DNA from: CBDAPX01 sp965198725
Lineage (GTDB): Bacteria > Pseudomonadota > Alphaproteobacteria > Rhodobacterales > Rhodobacteraceae
Direction: 5' to 3'
DNA length: 64,000 nucleotides
Assembly (NCBI GenBank): GCA_965198725.1
Contig: CBDAPX010000002.1
Location: forward strand, 186,001-250,000
Shown here: in pieces, positions 1-8,206 of the stretch
Position numbering within the stretch: position 1 is the first letter of the stretch
Layout: each line of letters opens with the position of its first letter
Position numbers and translations under genes: made by a program
Notes under the pieces: model-generated
What the model was told of the DNA's origin: nothing
The model's database searches: none
The model's input: only the letters and a program-made list of their open reading frames with translations

Positions 1-2
1 CC

Positions 3-494
3 GATCCGGAACCCGAAGACGCATTGCGCCCACGTCTGATGTACCTGTCGAACGCCGCGATGGTTTCGCCGCATTTGCCCAAGTGGATCGACCAGATGGC
101 GCGGGCTGATCGTCCGTTGATCATCTGCGTTGGCGCACCCGATCTGCCGGCACCAGAAACCGGTCATGCCATGACCCAACGCCGGATCGACTTGCTGGCG
201 ATCGAACAAAACGCATGGATGCTGGCATCGCGCGATGACCGCTGTGTCGTTGTCAGCACCCGTACGGAACTGGATTGGGCGATGAAAAATGGCCAGATCT
301 GCGTCTGGGCCCCGTCCAAGATCGTTTTGGATGCGGTGGATGGCCCATCGGCCAAACCGTCCGACAGCGTTGCATTGGCCGCATGGTTCGCCGCAACATT
401 CGACGCCGAAGAAATGCTGGTCATTGGTGCCGATTTGCCAGCCGCCGCTGATGTTCCCCTGCGCGCCGTTGCCGAGGATCAGGCCAGCCTATGA
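3..494 (+). CDS. folB: Dihydroneopterin aldolase (FolB), C-terminal part, truncated by window start
   Basis: The reading frame is open from the first bases of the window and ends in a TGA that overlaps the folP start (ATGA), so it is the 3' part of the gene before folP. The 163 visible residues do not contain the FolB catalytic core. They resemble the C-terminal extension that I recall on Rhodobacterales FolB proteins, with motifs such as SNAA, EQNAW, TELDWAMK and WAPSKIVLDAV. FolB converts dihydroneopterin to 6-hydroxymethyl-dihydropterin, the step feeding FolP. Position directly before folP supports the call. The core domain lies outside the window, so the name rests on context and recalled family sequence; the function of the extension is unknown. 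Confidence 0.6.
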   Translation, partial: DPEPEDALRPRLMYLSNAAMVSPHLPKWIDQMARADRPLIICVGAPDLPAPETGHAMTQRRIDLLAIEQNAWMLASRDDRCVVVSTRTELDWAMKNGQICVWAPSKIVLDAVDGPSAKPSDSVALAAWFAATFDAEEMLVIGADLPAAADVPLRAVAEDQASL

Positions 495-1489
495 CGGCCT
501 ATATCCGACCCTTGGTGCAAAACGGATCTGTGCGCCCGGATGGTGCCGTGTCTTTGGCCGGCAGTGATTTGTGGTTTACCCACGCCGAGGCATTCGCCCG
601 TGGGGCGCCGTCGCGGATCGTGGATGTTGATCAAATTGATCCTGCCATGCTGGAGCGTCTGTCGACCCCGCGCGCCGATATCTGCGGGTTGTCACTGTCC
701 CATACCCGGATCATGGGCATTTTGAACGTCACGCCAGACAGCTTTTCGGATGGGGGTGACTATGATGATCTGTCGCGCGGCACAGACGCGGCCCTGACCA
801 TGGCTGCCGCTGGCGCGGATATCATCGATGTCGGTGGGGAATCGACCCGGCCCGGTGCGGATTACATCCCGCCAGAGCAAGAGATCGCGCGCACGGCCCC
901 CGTCATCGCCGCGATCCGAGAGCAGGCGTCTTGCCCGATTTCAATCGATACGAGGAAATCGGAAGTCGCGGCGGCGGCTTTGGACGCGGGTGCGGACCTC
1001 GTCAATGACGTCTCGGGCCTGCAGTTCGACGCAAAGATGGCCTCTCTTTGTGCAGATCGCGGAACGCCAATCTGCGTTATGCATTCACAAGGTGACCCCG
1101 CCACGATGCAGGACAACCCGACCTACACCAGCGTTGTTCTGGACGTGTATGATTTTCTGGCCGAACAGGTCGCGCGGCTGGAGGCTTTGGGGCTCAATCG
1201 CGCGCAGATTGTTGTGGACCCGGGGATCGGATTTGGGAAAACGCAGAACCACAATCTGGCTCTTTTGCAAAACCTAAGCCTGTTTCACGGGCTGGGCTGT
1301 GCGATTTTGTTGGGTGTCTCACGCAAACGTTTCATTGGTGACATCGGATTGGCCCCCGTTGCGCGGGATCGTGCCTTTGGATCGGTTGCGGTCGGTCTGG
1401 CCGGGTTGGCGCAGGGTGTCCAACTGCTTAGGGTGCATGATGTCGCAGAAACCGTACAGGCGCTGCGCCTGTGGCAAGCGGTCAGATAA
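491..1489 (+). CDS. folP: Dihydropteroate synthase
   Basis: FolP condenses 6-hydroxymethyl-dihydropterin pyrophosphate with p-aminobenzoate to dihydropteroate in cytosolic folate synthesis. Family motifs are in order: ILNVTPDSFSDGG (residues 77-89), DVGGESTRPGA (113-123), SIDTRKSEVA (151-160), NDVSG (172-176), VDPGIGFGKT (242-251) and GVSRKRFIG (275-283). The protein is 332 residues, longer than the usual 270-280, because about 72 residues precede the TIM-barrel core. The ATG overlaps the upstream stop as ATGA, indicating translational coupling to folB. glmM follows 9 bases downstream, giving a folB-folP-glmM operon. Confidence 0.95.
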   Translation: MTAYIRPLVQNGSVRPDGAVSLAGSDLWFTHAEAFARGAPSRIVDVDQIDPAMLERLSTPRADICGLSLSHTRIMGILNVTPDSFSDGGDYDDLSRGTDAALTMAAAGADIIDVGGESTRPGADYIPPEQEIARTAPVIAAIREQASCPISIDTRKSEVAAAALDAGADLVNDVSGLQFDAKMASLCADRGTPICVMHSQGDPATMQDNPTYTSVVLDVYDFLAEQVARLEALGLNRAQIVVDPGIGFGKTQNHNLALLQNLSLFHGLGCAILLGVSRKRFIGDIGLAPVARDRAFGSVAVGLAGLAQGVQLLRVHDVAETVQALRLWQAVR

Positions 1490-1498
1490 GAGGGCGTG

Positions 1499-2839
1499 AT
1501 GCGCAAACTGTTTGGAACCGACGGCGTGCGAGGCACGGCCAATACCTATCCCATGACCGCAGACATGGCGTTGCAGATCGGTGCCGCGGTCGGGCGCTAT
1601 TTCCGACGCGAAGCGGGCGGCGTGCACCGGGTGGTGATCGGCAAGGACACGCGCCTATCTGGCTACATGTTTGAAAGCGCGTTGACCGCCGGTCTGACCT
1701 CGACGGGGATGAACGTCCTGCTGCTTGGCCCGGTTCCAACGCCTGCGGTCGGGTTGATGACGCGATCCATGCGCGCGGATCTGGGCGTTATGATTTCGGC
1801 CAGCCACAATCCCTCGGGCGATAACGGGATCAAGTTTTTTGGTCCGGACGGTTTCAAACTGTCGGATCAGGCCGAAGAAGAGATCGAGGCGCTGATCGAA
1901 CAGGGGGTTCAACCGGCCCAGTCCCACAATATCGGCCGGGCCACGCGGATCGACGACGCGCGGTTCCGCTATGGTGAGCGGGTAAAGTCCTCTTTGCCGC
2001 GCGATATGCGCTTTGACGGCATGAAAGTCGTGATCGATTGCGCCAACGGGGCGGCGCATCGCGCTGCGCCCGAAATCCTGTGGGAACTTGGGGCCGAAGT
2101 GATCCCGCTGGGCACCGCGCCGAACGGTCATAATATCAACAAAGGATGCGGATCGACCCAACCGAACGCCGCCGCTGAAACGGTTGTCGCGCATAACGCG
2201 GATGTGGGCATTTGCCTGGATGGGGACGCCGACCGCGTCATCGTCATCGACGAGACGGGCCAGATCGCGGATGGAGACCAGCTGATGTCGTTGTTGGCCA
2301 CGCGCTGGGCGACCGAAGGACGGCTCAAAGGTGGTGCATTGGTTGCAACCGTCATGTCAAACTTGGGGCTTGAACGGCACCTGAATGCGCAAGGTGTGGG
2401 TCTGGAAAGAACCGGGGTCGGCGACCGATACGTGGTCGAGCGCATGCGCGCTGGTGGCTTTAACCTGGGTGGTGAGCAATCCGGACACATCGTGATGACA
2501 GATTACGCAACAACCGGTGACGGTCTGATGGCAGGGCTGCATTTTCTGGCAGAAATGGTGCAGGAAAACAAACCGGCCAGCGCTCTGGCTCGGCAATTTG
2601 AGCCTGTGCCGCAACTGCTCAAGAATGTTCGCTATGAAGCCGGGCAAACCCCGCTTGAAACGGCTGGTGTCAAAGCGGCCATCTCGGACGCCGAAGCGCA
2701 ATTGGCGGGGCAAGGCCGGTTGCTGATCCGCAAGTCAGGCACTGAGCCATTGATCCGCGTGATGGCGGAATGCGAAGACCCCGTCGTGCTGGAACAGGCT
2801 GTCGATGGCGTCGTTGGCGCTGTCGAAGCCGCCGTCTAA
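1499..2839 (+). CDS. glmM: Phosphoglucosamine mutase
   Basis: GlmM interconverts glucosamine-6-phosphate and glucosamine-1-phosphate, the precursor of UDP-GlcNAc for peptidoglycan and lipopolysaccharide. The 446-residue protein starts with RKLFGTDGVRG, has the phosphoserine loop ASHNPSGDNG (Ser102), the metal-binding DGDADR (241-246) and the C-terminal phosphate-binding KSGTEPLIRVM. A GTG lies one codon upstream, but ATG at 1499 gives the family N-terminus and sits 4 bases after the AAGAGGG ribosome site (1488-1494). The length is normal. It is the last gene of the folB-folP-glmM run. Confidence 0.97.
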   Translation: MRKLFGTDGVRGTANTYPMTADMALQIGAAVGRYFRREAGGVHRVVIGKDTRLSGYMFESALTAGLTSTGMNVLLLGPVPTPAVGLMTRSMRADLGVMISASHNPSGDNGIKFFGPDGFKLSDQAEEEIEALIEQGVQPAQSHNIGRATRIDDARFRYGERVKSSLPRDMRFDGMKVVIDCANGAAHRAAPEILWELGAEVIPLGTAPNGHNINKGCGSTQPNAAAETVVAHNADVGICLDGDADRVIVIDETGQIADGDQLMSLLATRWATEGRLKGGALVATVMSNLGLERHLNAQGVGLERTGVGDRYVVERMRAGGFNLGGEQSGHIVMTDYATTGDGLMAGLHFLAEMVQENKPASALARQFEPVPQLLKNVRYEAGQTPLETAGVKAAISDAEAQLAGQGRLLIRKSGTEPLIRVMAECEDPVVLEQAVDGVVGAVEAAV

Positions 2840-2883
2840 TCCACAAATTTTGATTTGGTTGTCTGCCGCGCGGGATCACAGCC

Positions 2884-2903
2884 TGTGGATAAGCTGTGGG
2901 TAA
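2884..2903 (-). promoter_or_regulatory. Pair of DnaA-box-like 9-mers
   Basis: On the minus strand, 2892-2884 reads TTATCCACA, the consensus bacterial DnaA box. Two bases further, 2903-2895 reads TTACCCACA, one mismatch from it. Both have the same orientation. A single 9-mer can occur by chance, but two adjacent copies plus a third exact copy 150 bases away in an AT-rich convergent gap is suggestive. Confidence 0.45.
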
Positions 2904-3041
2904 CGCTCTTAAGGTCAAGGAGGTTGGGTATGTGATATTTTTCTGTTCATAAATTTAGTATTTTTGGAAAATCAGTTGAAAAATTGAAGCGCCCCCATCA
3001 AGATTCCTGGACGCGATAGCCAGTTTCAAGAATTTTGACCT

Positions 3042-3050
3042 TGTGGATAA
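3042..3050 (-). promoter_or_regulatory. DnaA-box-like 9-mer
   Basis: On the minus strand this reads TTATCCACA, an exact DnaA-box consensus in the same orientation as the pair at 2884-2903, inside the AT-rich gap between glmM and ilvC. Confidence 0.45.
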
Positions 3051-3239
3051 ACCAGGTAAGAAGTTTCGGTTTGCGCTCAGATTCTCGGTTTCCCCGATCA
3101 ACACGCGCATAAATTAATCAATCCAAATCAGTGTATTATGCTGCATACGTGATGCGGTTCGCGGCTGTCGCACAGCTGATCCTCTAATTGAATATCCCTT
3201 CCCGCTCAGTTGAACGTCTCGTGCCCCGATTTTGACAAC

Positions 3240-3269
3240 AAAAAAGCCCCCGCGCAGTCGCGCGGGGGC
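3240..3269 (-). terminator. Rho-independent terminator of ilvC
   Basis: A perfect 10-bp stem, GCCCCCGCGC (3246-3255) pairing with GCGCGGGGGC (3260-3269), with a 4-base loop. On the minus strand it is followed by six T residues. It lies 23 bases past the ilvC stop. Confidence 0.93.
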
Positions 3270-3292
3270 CAAAACACGGACGTACCGAGGTC

Positions 3293-4315
3293 TTAGTTCT
3301 TGGCTTTATCGACCATTTTACCTGCCGAAATCCAAGGCATCATGCCGCGCAGCTCTTCGCCGACGCGTTCGATCTGATGCTCGTCGTTCAAACGACGGGT
3401 GCCTTTGAAGAACGGCTGACCAACCGCGTTTTCCTGCATGAAATCACGCACGAACTTACCAGTTTGAATGTCGGTCAGGATCGCTTTCATCCGGGCCTTC
3501 GTCTCATCATACGGCAGGACGCGTGGGCCAGAGACGTATTCGCCATATTCGGCGGTGTTCGAGATCGAATAGTTCATGTTCGCGATGCCGCCTTCGTAGA
3601 TCAGGTCAACGATCAGCTTCACCTCATGCAGACATTCGAAATACGCCATCTCGGGCGCATAACCCGCCTCGACCAGCGTTTCGAACCCGGCACGGATCAG
3701 TTCGACCAGACCACCACACAGAACCGCTTGTTCACCAAAGAGGTCGGTTTCGCATTCTTCGCGGAAGTTGGTTTCGATGATGCCAGAGCGCCCGCCGCCG
3801 ATGGCAGAGCAATAGCTCAGTCCGATTTCCAGCGCGCGCCCCGAGGCGTCATTGTCGACGGCAACCAGGCAAGGTACACCGCCACCTTTTGCATATTCGC
3901 CGCGCACGGTGTGGCCCGGACCTTTGGGTGCCATCATGATCACGTCGACGCCGGCTTTGGGTTCGATCAGGCCGAAATGAACGTTCAGACCATGGGCAAA
4001 CGCAATCGCCGCACCATCGCGCAGGTTGTCATGCACATATTTCTTGTAGGTTTCCGCCTGCAATTCATCGGGCATGGTGAACATGATCAGGTCACACCAA
4101 GCAGCCGCTTCGGCAATGCCCATGACCTGCAGGCCTTCGCCTTCGGCCTTGGCTGCAGAGGGTGAACCCTCACGCAGGGCCACAACAACATTCTTGGCGC
4201 CCGAATCTCGCAGGTTCAGCGCATGCGCATGTCCTTGCGAGCCATAGCCCAGGATGGCCACTTTCATGTCCTTGATCAGGTTGATATCGCAATCGCGATC
4301 GTAATAAACGCGCAT
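3293..4315 (-). CDS. ilvC: Ketol-acid reductoisomerase (NADP+)
   Basis: IlvC carries out the alkyl migration and NADPH-dependent reduction of 2-acetolactate or 2-aceto-2-hydroxybutyrate in valine, isoleucine and leucine synthesis. The 340-residue length is typical of the short class I enzyme. The dinucleotide-binding loop GYGSQGHAHALNLRDSG begins at residue 23, and the metal-ligand segments ETDLFGEQ and YFECLHE are present. The ATG at 4315 is preceded by GGAGCG. It is divergent from an Lrp-type regulator gene and ends in a strong terminator; Lrp-type control is plausible but only inferred from position. Confidence 0.97.
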   Translation of the reverse strand: MRVYYDRDCDINLIKDMKVAILGYGSQGHAHALNLRDSGAKNVVVALREGSPSAAKAEGEGLQVMGIAEAAAWCDLIMFTMPDELQAETYKKYVHDNLRDGAAIAFAHGLNVHFGLIEPKAGVDVIMMAPKGPGHTVRGEYAKGGGVPCLVAVDNDASGRALEIGLSYCSAIGGGRSGIIETNFREECETDLFGEQAVLCGGLVELIRAGFETLVEAGYAPEMAYFECLHEVKLIVDLIYEGGIANMNYSISNTAEYGEYVSGPRVLPYDETKARMKAILTDIQTGKFVRDFMQENAVGQPFFKGTRRLNDEHQIERVGEELRGMMPWISAGKMVDKAKN

Positions 4316-4446
4316 GTCACGCTCCTTCCATTTTTGACTGTTCCGGGTTTTAGATAAGCTTGGCCGTCAGTTGGAGGTCGAAGACGCATTAATTGCGGAT
4401 CAAATGGGGATTTTCATTCTTAAATCTTTTCGATAGTGAAAAAATC

Positions 4447-4902
4447 ATGCTAACTGATACTGATCGCCGCATTCTTCGCCAACTGCAATCCGACCCTGCC
4501 ATGCCCGTGGCAGAGCTGGCTGAATGGTGCCGTATCCCGGCCTCGGCCTGTTGGCGCCGCATCGAAAAGCTACAGGCCAGCGGCATTATCGAAGGGCAAG
4601 AAGCGATCATCGATTGGACCGCATTGGGTTATGCGGTCGAAGCGTCTTTACGTTTCACCTTGGAAAAATCCAACCCGCGCGCCTTTGACGAATTCATTGC
4701 CGCCGCGCGCGAAGTGCCAGAGGTGCTGGAAATCCAAACGTTCCTTGGCCGCGTGGATGTTCGGTTAAGTGTGATTGCACGAAACATGGACCACTACAGT
4801 GATATTTATCGCGACCGTATCCTGACCTTACCCCATATCGCCGATATTGAGGCGTTGATGCATATCGCACGGATCAAAAGCGATGAAAGCCTGCCGCTAT
4901 GA
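4447..4902 (+). CDS. Lrp/AsnC-family transcriptional regulator (first of tandem pair)
   Basis: A 151-residue protein with the Lrp layout: N-terminal winged helix-turn-helix (LTDTDRRILRQLQSDP, then VAELAEWCRIPASACWRRIEK at about residues 20-40) and a C-terminal alpha/beta ligand-binding domain (VLEIQTFLGRVDVRLSVIA). The ATG at 4447 gives the family N-terminus; a TTG at 4393 would add 18 unlike residues. It is divergent from ilvC and overlaps the next regulator by 4 bases (ATGA). Such proteins usually respond to amino acids; targets could be ilvC, the pair itself, or the aminotransferase at 5474. Confidence 0.92.
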   Translation: MLTDTDRRILRQLQSDPAMPVAELAEWCRIPASACWRRIEKLQASGIIEGQEAIIDWTALGYAVEASLRFTLEKSNPRAFDEFIAAAREVPEVLEIQTFLGRVDVRLSVIARNMDHYSDIYRDRILTLPHIADIEALMHIARIKSDESLPL

Positions 4903-5390
4903 TGGATCTGGATGATCTGGACCGCAAAATCCTCCTGTGCCTGTCGCGCGATGCGGCCCAGGGGGCAGGGGCCATTGGGCGGCAATTGGGTTTGAGCCAG
5001 CCCGCCACTTGGCGGCGGATCAAACGGCTTCAGGACAGTGGCGTGATCGGGGGGCGGCGGCTGCGATTGAACCGGGCCGCGCTCGGGTTTGGCGTAACTG
5101 TGTTTCTCGGTGTGAAACTGAACCGCAAGGCGCAGGTCAGCCTTCAGGATTTTGAACGCGCCGTATCCGCCATCCCCGAAGTGCAGACCGTCGAACATGT
5201 TCTGGGCCTCTATGACTTCCGGCTGCGGGTGGTGGCCCGGGATCTGGCGGATTTCGAACGGGTGCTGCGCCGGCGGATCATGACGCTGCCCGGGGCGGGC
5301 GATGTCGAAGCCAACGTGCTGCTAAGTGAAGAGCGGCGCCCGGGGCCGATTGGCAGCCGCACGGGCGGATCGGAAACGCCCGACGCATAA
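4899..5390 (+). CDS. Lrp/AsnC-family transcriptional regulator (second of tandem pair)
   Basis: A second Lrp-type regulator of 163 residues, translationally coupled to the first. The N-terminal segment LDDLDRKILLCLSRDA and the helix-turn-helix around LGLSQPATWRRIKRLQDSG match the family, followed by the ligand-binding domain (VQTVEHVLGLYDFRLRVVA). Two adjacent ATG codons (4899 and 4902) could both start it. The last 15 residues, rich in Gly, Arg and Pro, extend past the usual end. The two paralogues are clearly diverged; hetero-oligomer formation is possible but not shown. Confidence 0.9.
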   Translation: MMDLDDLDRKILLCLSRDAAQGAGAIGRQLGLSQPATWRRIKRLQDSGVIGGRRLRLNRAALGFGVTVFLGVKLNRKAQVSLQDFERAVSAIPEVQTVEHVLGLYDFRLRVVARDLADFERVLRRRIMTLPGAGDVEANVLLSEERRPGPIGSRTGGSETPDA

Positions 5391-5473
5391 CTCGGTCCCG
5401 GTATACCGAAGTAGACTTTGCCCCGGCCCGCCATCCCCGCTACATCCTGTGCAAAGAACAGGAGATTTTACTT

Positions 5474-6601
5474 ATGGCGGCATTGCTTGACACCGTTGAT
5501 CCCGAAGGTCTGGAAGAGTTCTCGGTCGTCTTCACGGACCGGTCCCTGAACCATATGTCACAAACCTTTCAAGGGGTCATGACGGATATCTCGTCCATGC
5601 TCAAAGAGGTCTATGGCGCGCATTCGGTTGCCCTGATCCCGGGCGGCGGCACCTACGGGATGGAGGCGGTCGCCCGTCAATTTGCCAAGGGTGCCAACGT
5701 GTTGGTGGTGCGCAACGGCTGGTTTTCCTATCGGTGGAGCCAGATTTTCGAAACCGGCGGCTTTACTGCCAACACCACCGTGATGAAGGCCCGCCAAACC
5801 GGCAATGACAGCCCATCGCCCTTTGCCCCGGCGCCGATCGAAGATGTGGTGGCGCGCATTCACGCCGAAAAACCCGATGTCGTCTTTGCCCCGCATGTGG
5901 AGACCAGCGCTGGCGTGATCCTGCCCGATGCCTATGTCACCGCACTCGCAACTGCCGCGCATGAGGTTGGTGCCTTGATGGTTTTAGACTGCATCGCCTC
6001 GGGCTGCGCCTGGATCAACATGGAAAAAACCGGCGTCGATGTTCTAATCAGCGCCCCGCAAAAAGGGTGGAGCGCCTCGCCCTCCGCCGGTCTTGTGATG
6101 ATGTCCCAACGGGCCGAAGAACGTCTGTCAGACACGCAATCCGACAGCTTTGCCATCGATCTCAAGAAATGGCACCAGATCATGCAAGCCTATGAAACCG
6201 GTGGCCATGCCTATCACGCAACGATGCCCACGGACGCTTTGCGCGCCTTCCGCGACACGATGCTGGAAACACGCAACCATGGCTTTCAGAAACTCTGTGA
6301 TGCGCAATGGGCCCTCGGCAACGCCGTGCGCCACATGCTGGCTGAAAAAGGCGTCCGCTCGGTCGCCGCGGACGGCTTTGGCGCGCCGGGTGTTGTCGTC
6401 AGCTATACGATCGACCCCGACATCCAGAACGGCAAGAAATTCGCGGCTGAAGGCATGCAAATTGCCGCCGGTGTGCCGTTGCAATGCGATGAACCCGCCT
6501 ATTTCCGGACATTCCGCCTGGGTCTTTTTGGCCTTGATAAGCTCTATGATGTCGACGGCACGCTTGCCCGCCTGAAACGCGTGATCGATCAGGTGCTCTG
6601 A
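5474..6601 (+). CDS. PLP-dependent class V aminotransferase (alanine-glyoxylate aminotransferase family)
   Basis: A 375-residue fold-type I PLP enzyme. The substrate loop GGGTYGMEAVARQFAKGANV (57-76), NGWFSYRW (81-88), the cofactor-contacting LDCIAS (171-176) and the Schiff-base lysine in SAPQKGW (Lys197) fit the class V subgroup that includes serine-pyruvate and alanine-glyoxylate aminotransferases. The start is preceded by AGGAG at a good distance. It follows two Lrp-type regulator genes with an 83-base gap that probably holds its promoter. The substrate pair cannot be read from the sequence. Confidence 0.85.
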   Translation: MAALLDTVDPEGLEEFSVVFTDRSLNHMSQTFQGVMTDISSMLKEVYGAHSVALIPGGGTYGMEAVARQFAKGANVLVVRNGWFSYRWSQIFETGGFTANTTVMKARQTGNDSPSPFAPAPIEDVVARIHAEKPDVVFAPHVETSAGVILPDAYVTALATAAHEVGALMVLDCIASGCAWINMEKTGVDVLISAPQKGWSASPSAGLVMMSQRAEERLSDTQSDSFAIDLKKWHQIMQAYETGGHAYHATMPTDALRAFRDTMLETRNHGFQKLCDAQWALGNAVRHMLAEKGVRSVAADGFGAPGVVVSYTIDPDIQNGKKFAAEGMQIAAGVPLQCDEPAYFRTFRLGLFGLDKLYDVDGTLARLKRVIDQVL

Positions 6602-6632
6602 CCCGTCGCTTCTTTCTTGGCAAAATACCCCG

Positions 6633-6657
6633 GGGACTGGGGCAGCGCCCCAGTCCC
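6633..6657. terminator. Perfect hairpin between convergent genes, probable terminator of ubiH
   Basis: An 11-bp perfect stem, GGGACTGGGGC (6633-6643) with GCCCCAGTCCC (6647-6657), and a 3-base loop. It sits between the ends of the aminotransferase (+) and ubiH (-). On the minus strand it is followed by a T-rich stretch including TATTTT. The flanking TTGGCAAAATACCCCGGGGA resembles GC-rich palindromic intergenic units that I recall as common in Rhodobacterales. Confidence 0.65.
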
Positions 6658-6667
6658 TGCTTCAGTA

Positions 6668-7858
6668 TCAGCGCAGGCCCAGACCCATTTGCATCAATGT
6701 CTTGCGCACCGGACCGGTCGCATAAAGCGCCTGCAAACCGCCTGCCCGCGCGTCGCGCAAGGGTTGGGCAGACACCTGAGAGGCGCGGTTCAGCATATCG
6801 ATCCCGGTGACGCGCAGCCTGATATCTGCATGGCGCGCCTTATGATAGGCACTCAGCATCTCCGCACTTCCCAGCTGCATTGACCCCGCAAGGTCCAGCA
6901 AAGCCCGCAGGTCTGACAGCGACATGTTGAGCCCCTGCGCGCCAATCGGGGGCACGACATGCGCCGCTTCTGCGATCAGCGCGACGCGACGCCCGTCCAG
7001 CCGGTCGGCGATCTGGCTAATGATTGGCCAGATGCTGCGCCGCGAAATCAGTTTGAGCGGACCTAGAACGCCGGCAGAGCGTTCTGTCATCGCGGCTTCA
7101 AATTCCGATACGTCCATCTGCTGGAGTGCTTTGGCCGTCGGCCCATCTTCCATCCACACCACGGCAGAGCAGGGCACGCCGTTCCGGTCGGGCAGGGGAA
7201 CAAGGGTAAAGGGCCCGCCTGTGCGATGCACCTCTGTGGACACATTCTCATGCGGCGGTTCATGCGCAACGGCAAAGGCCAGCGCCTTTTGACCGTACCG
7301 CGTTGTTGTCACACCGATCCCGGCCGCCTCGCGCATCGCAGAGTGTCGCCCATCCGCCGCGATGACCAACCGGCAGGTTATGCGGCTGCCGTCGCTCAGC
7401 CCGACGCGGGCTTCCTCCGTGCGCGATAACAAGGACCGGGTGCCAACACCCATGCGCAGCGATACGTTGGGCAGCGTTGCGATATGTGCCAAAAGCTCGC
7501 GCCGGATCAACCAATTGGGCAGGTTCCACCCAAAAGGCGCATCGCCAACATCCGCGGCGTCAAACGCACGCACCACGCGCGGCTCTGCCGTCGCACCGCC
7601 CGCGTCGACAATGCGCATGACCTGCAACGGCGCGGCGTGATCCGCAAATCGCGGCCACACCCCGACTTGCTCCAGCAACGCTTGTCCGGGTTGCAGGATC
7701 GCGGTCGTGCGCAGGTCGGCATCTGGCGCATCTGCATCGGTGACCGCCGGCGTTGGATCGACACAAATCACTGAATACCCGGCCGCACCGAACCCGATCG
7801 CAGCGGTCAAACCGGCGATGCCGCCGCCAGAAATAAGGATATCGACCTCTTCCGTCAT
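6668..7858 (-). CDS. ubiH: UbiH/UbiF/Coq6-family FAD-dependent hydroxylase, ubiquinone biosynthesis
   Basis: A 396-residue aromatic-ring hydroxylase likely acting on the polyprenyl ring of ubiquinone precursors with O2, NAD(P)H and FAD. The N-terminal ADP-binding loop is GGGIAG (residues 11-16), followed by the NAD(P)H/FAD-contacting AADGRHSAMREAAG and the C-terminal FAD-binding block HVVPPIGAQGLNMSL. In the last block the usual GDAAH reads AEAAH, a departure from the standard GD dipeptide. Which ring position it modifies cannot be decided. It is the last gene of a minus-strand run with the small membrane protein and the HAD gene. Confidence 0.85.
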   Translation of the reverse strand: MTEEVDILISGGGIAGLTAAIGFGAAGYSVICVDPTPAVTDADAPDADLRTTAILQPGQALLEQVGVWPRFADHAAPLQVMRIVDAGGATAEPRVVRAFDAADVGDAPFGWNLPNWLIRRELLAHIATLPNVSLRMGVGTRSLLSRTEEARVGLSDGSRITCRLVIAADGRHSAMREAAGIGVTTTRYGQKALAFAVAHEPPHENVSTEVHRTGGPFTLVPLPDRNGVPCSAVVWMEDGPTAKALQQMDVSEFEAAMTERSAGVLGPLKLISRRSIWPIISQIADRLDGRRVALIAEAAHVVPPIGAQGLNMSLSDLRALLDLAGSMQLGSAEMLSAYHKARHADIRLRVTGIDMLNRASQVSAQPLRDARAGGLQALYATGPVRKTLMQMGLGLR

Positions 7859-7876
7859 GTCGCGTAGCTGCGCAGA

Positions 7877-8137
7877 TCAGCCTGTTGTAATCAACAGCAA
7901 TATCACCCAGACAACCGGAACAAGGATCAGTGCAGGGATGTAAAGGCCGGGGATACCAAAGAAAATCACCGACAATGCCCAGAGCATTGCAAAGAGCGCA
8001 ATGGCGTAATAAAGGTTTTCTGCATCTCCTTCAGCCACATCGCGTGCGACCCAACCGATCACCGGAATGGCATAGAAAAGGCGTTGCAGGAACGGGCGAC
8101 GAACAGGGGGATGCAGGGTGGTCACGAATATCTCCAT
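7877..8137 (-). CDS. Small integral membrane protein, function unknown
   Basis: An 86-residue protein. After a basic N-terminal part (PPVRRPFLQRLFYAIPVIGW), two hydrophobic segments follow, about residues 45-60 (YAIALFAMLWALSVIFFG) and 65-84 (YIPALILVPVVWVILLLI), separated by a short GIPGLY turn. It lies 18 bases upstream of ubiH in the same direction, so the two are probably co-transcribed. I do not recognise a named family; its position suggests a conserved neighbour of ubiH, but no function can be assigned. Confidence 0.75.
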   Translation of the reverse strand: MEIFVTTLHPPVRRPFLQRLFYAIPVIGWVARDVAEGDAENLYYAIALFAMLWALSVIFFGIPGLYIPALILVPVVWVILLLITTG

Positions 8138-8206
8138 CGGCTTACCGCTGTGAGATAGGTCATGACGCCCGCCGAAAAAGTCACAGTTTGTCGCACGCGC
8201 CTGTTT

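Larger units (their letters stand above)
2840..3239. other. AT-rich convergent intergenic region with DnaA-box-like sites
   Basis: About 400 bases between the ends of glmM (+) and ilvC (-), so neither gene needs a promoter here. I find no convincing gene. The segment from about 2930 to 3200 is clearly richer in A and T than its neighbours, with runs such as ATATTTTTCTG, AAATTTAGTATTTTT and AAATTAATCAATCC. It holds two exact and one near-exact DnaA-box sequences (listed separately). A replication-related role is an inference. Confidence 0.5.

Noticed and set aside
3377..4165. A 262-codon frame antisense to ilvC
   Set aside because: Shadow of the ilvC coding strand; it has no family motif, and ilvC is complete with its own terminator.
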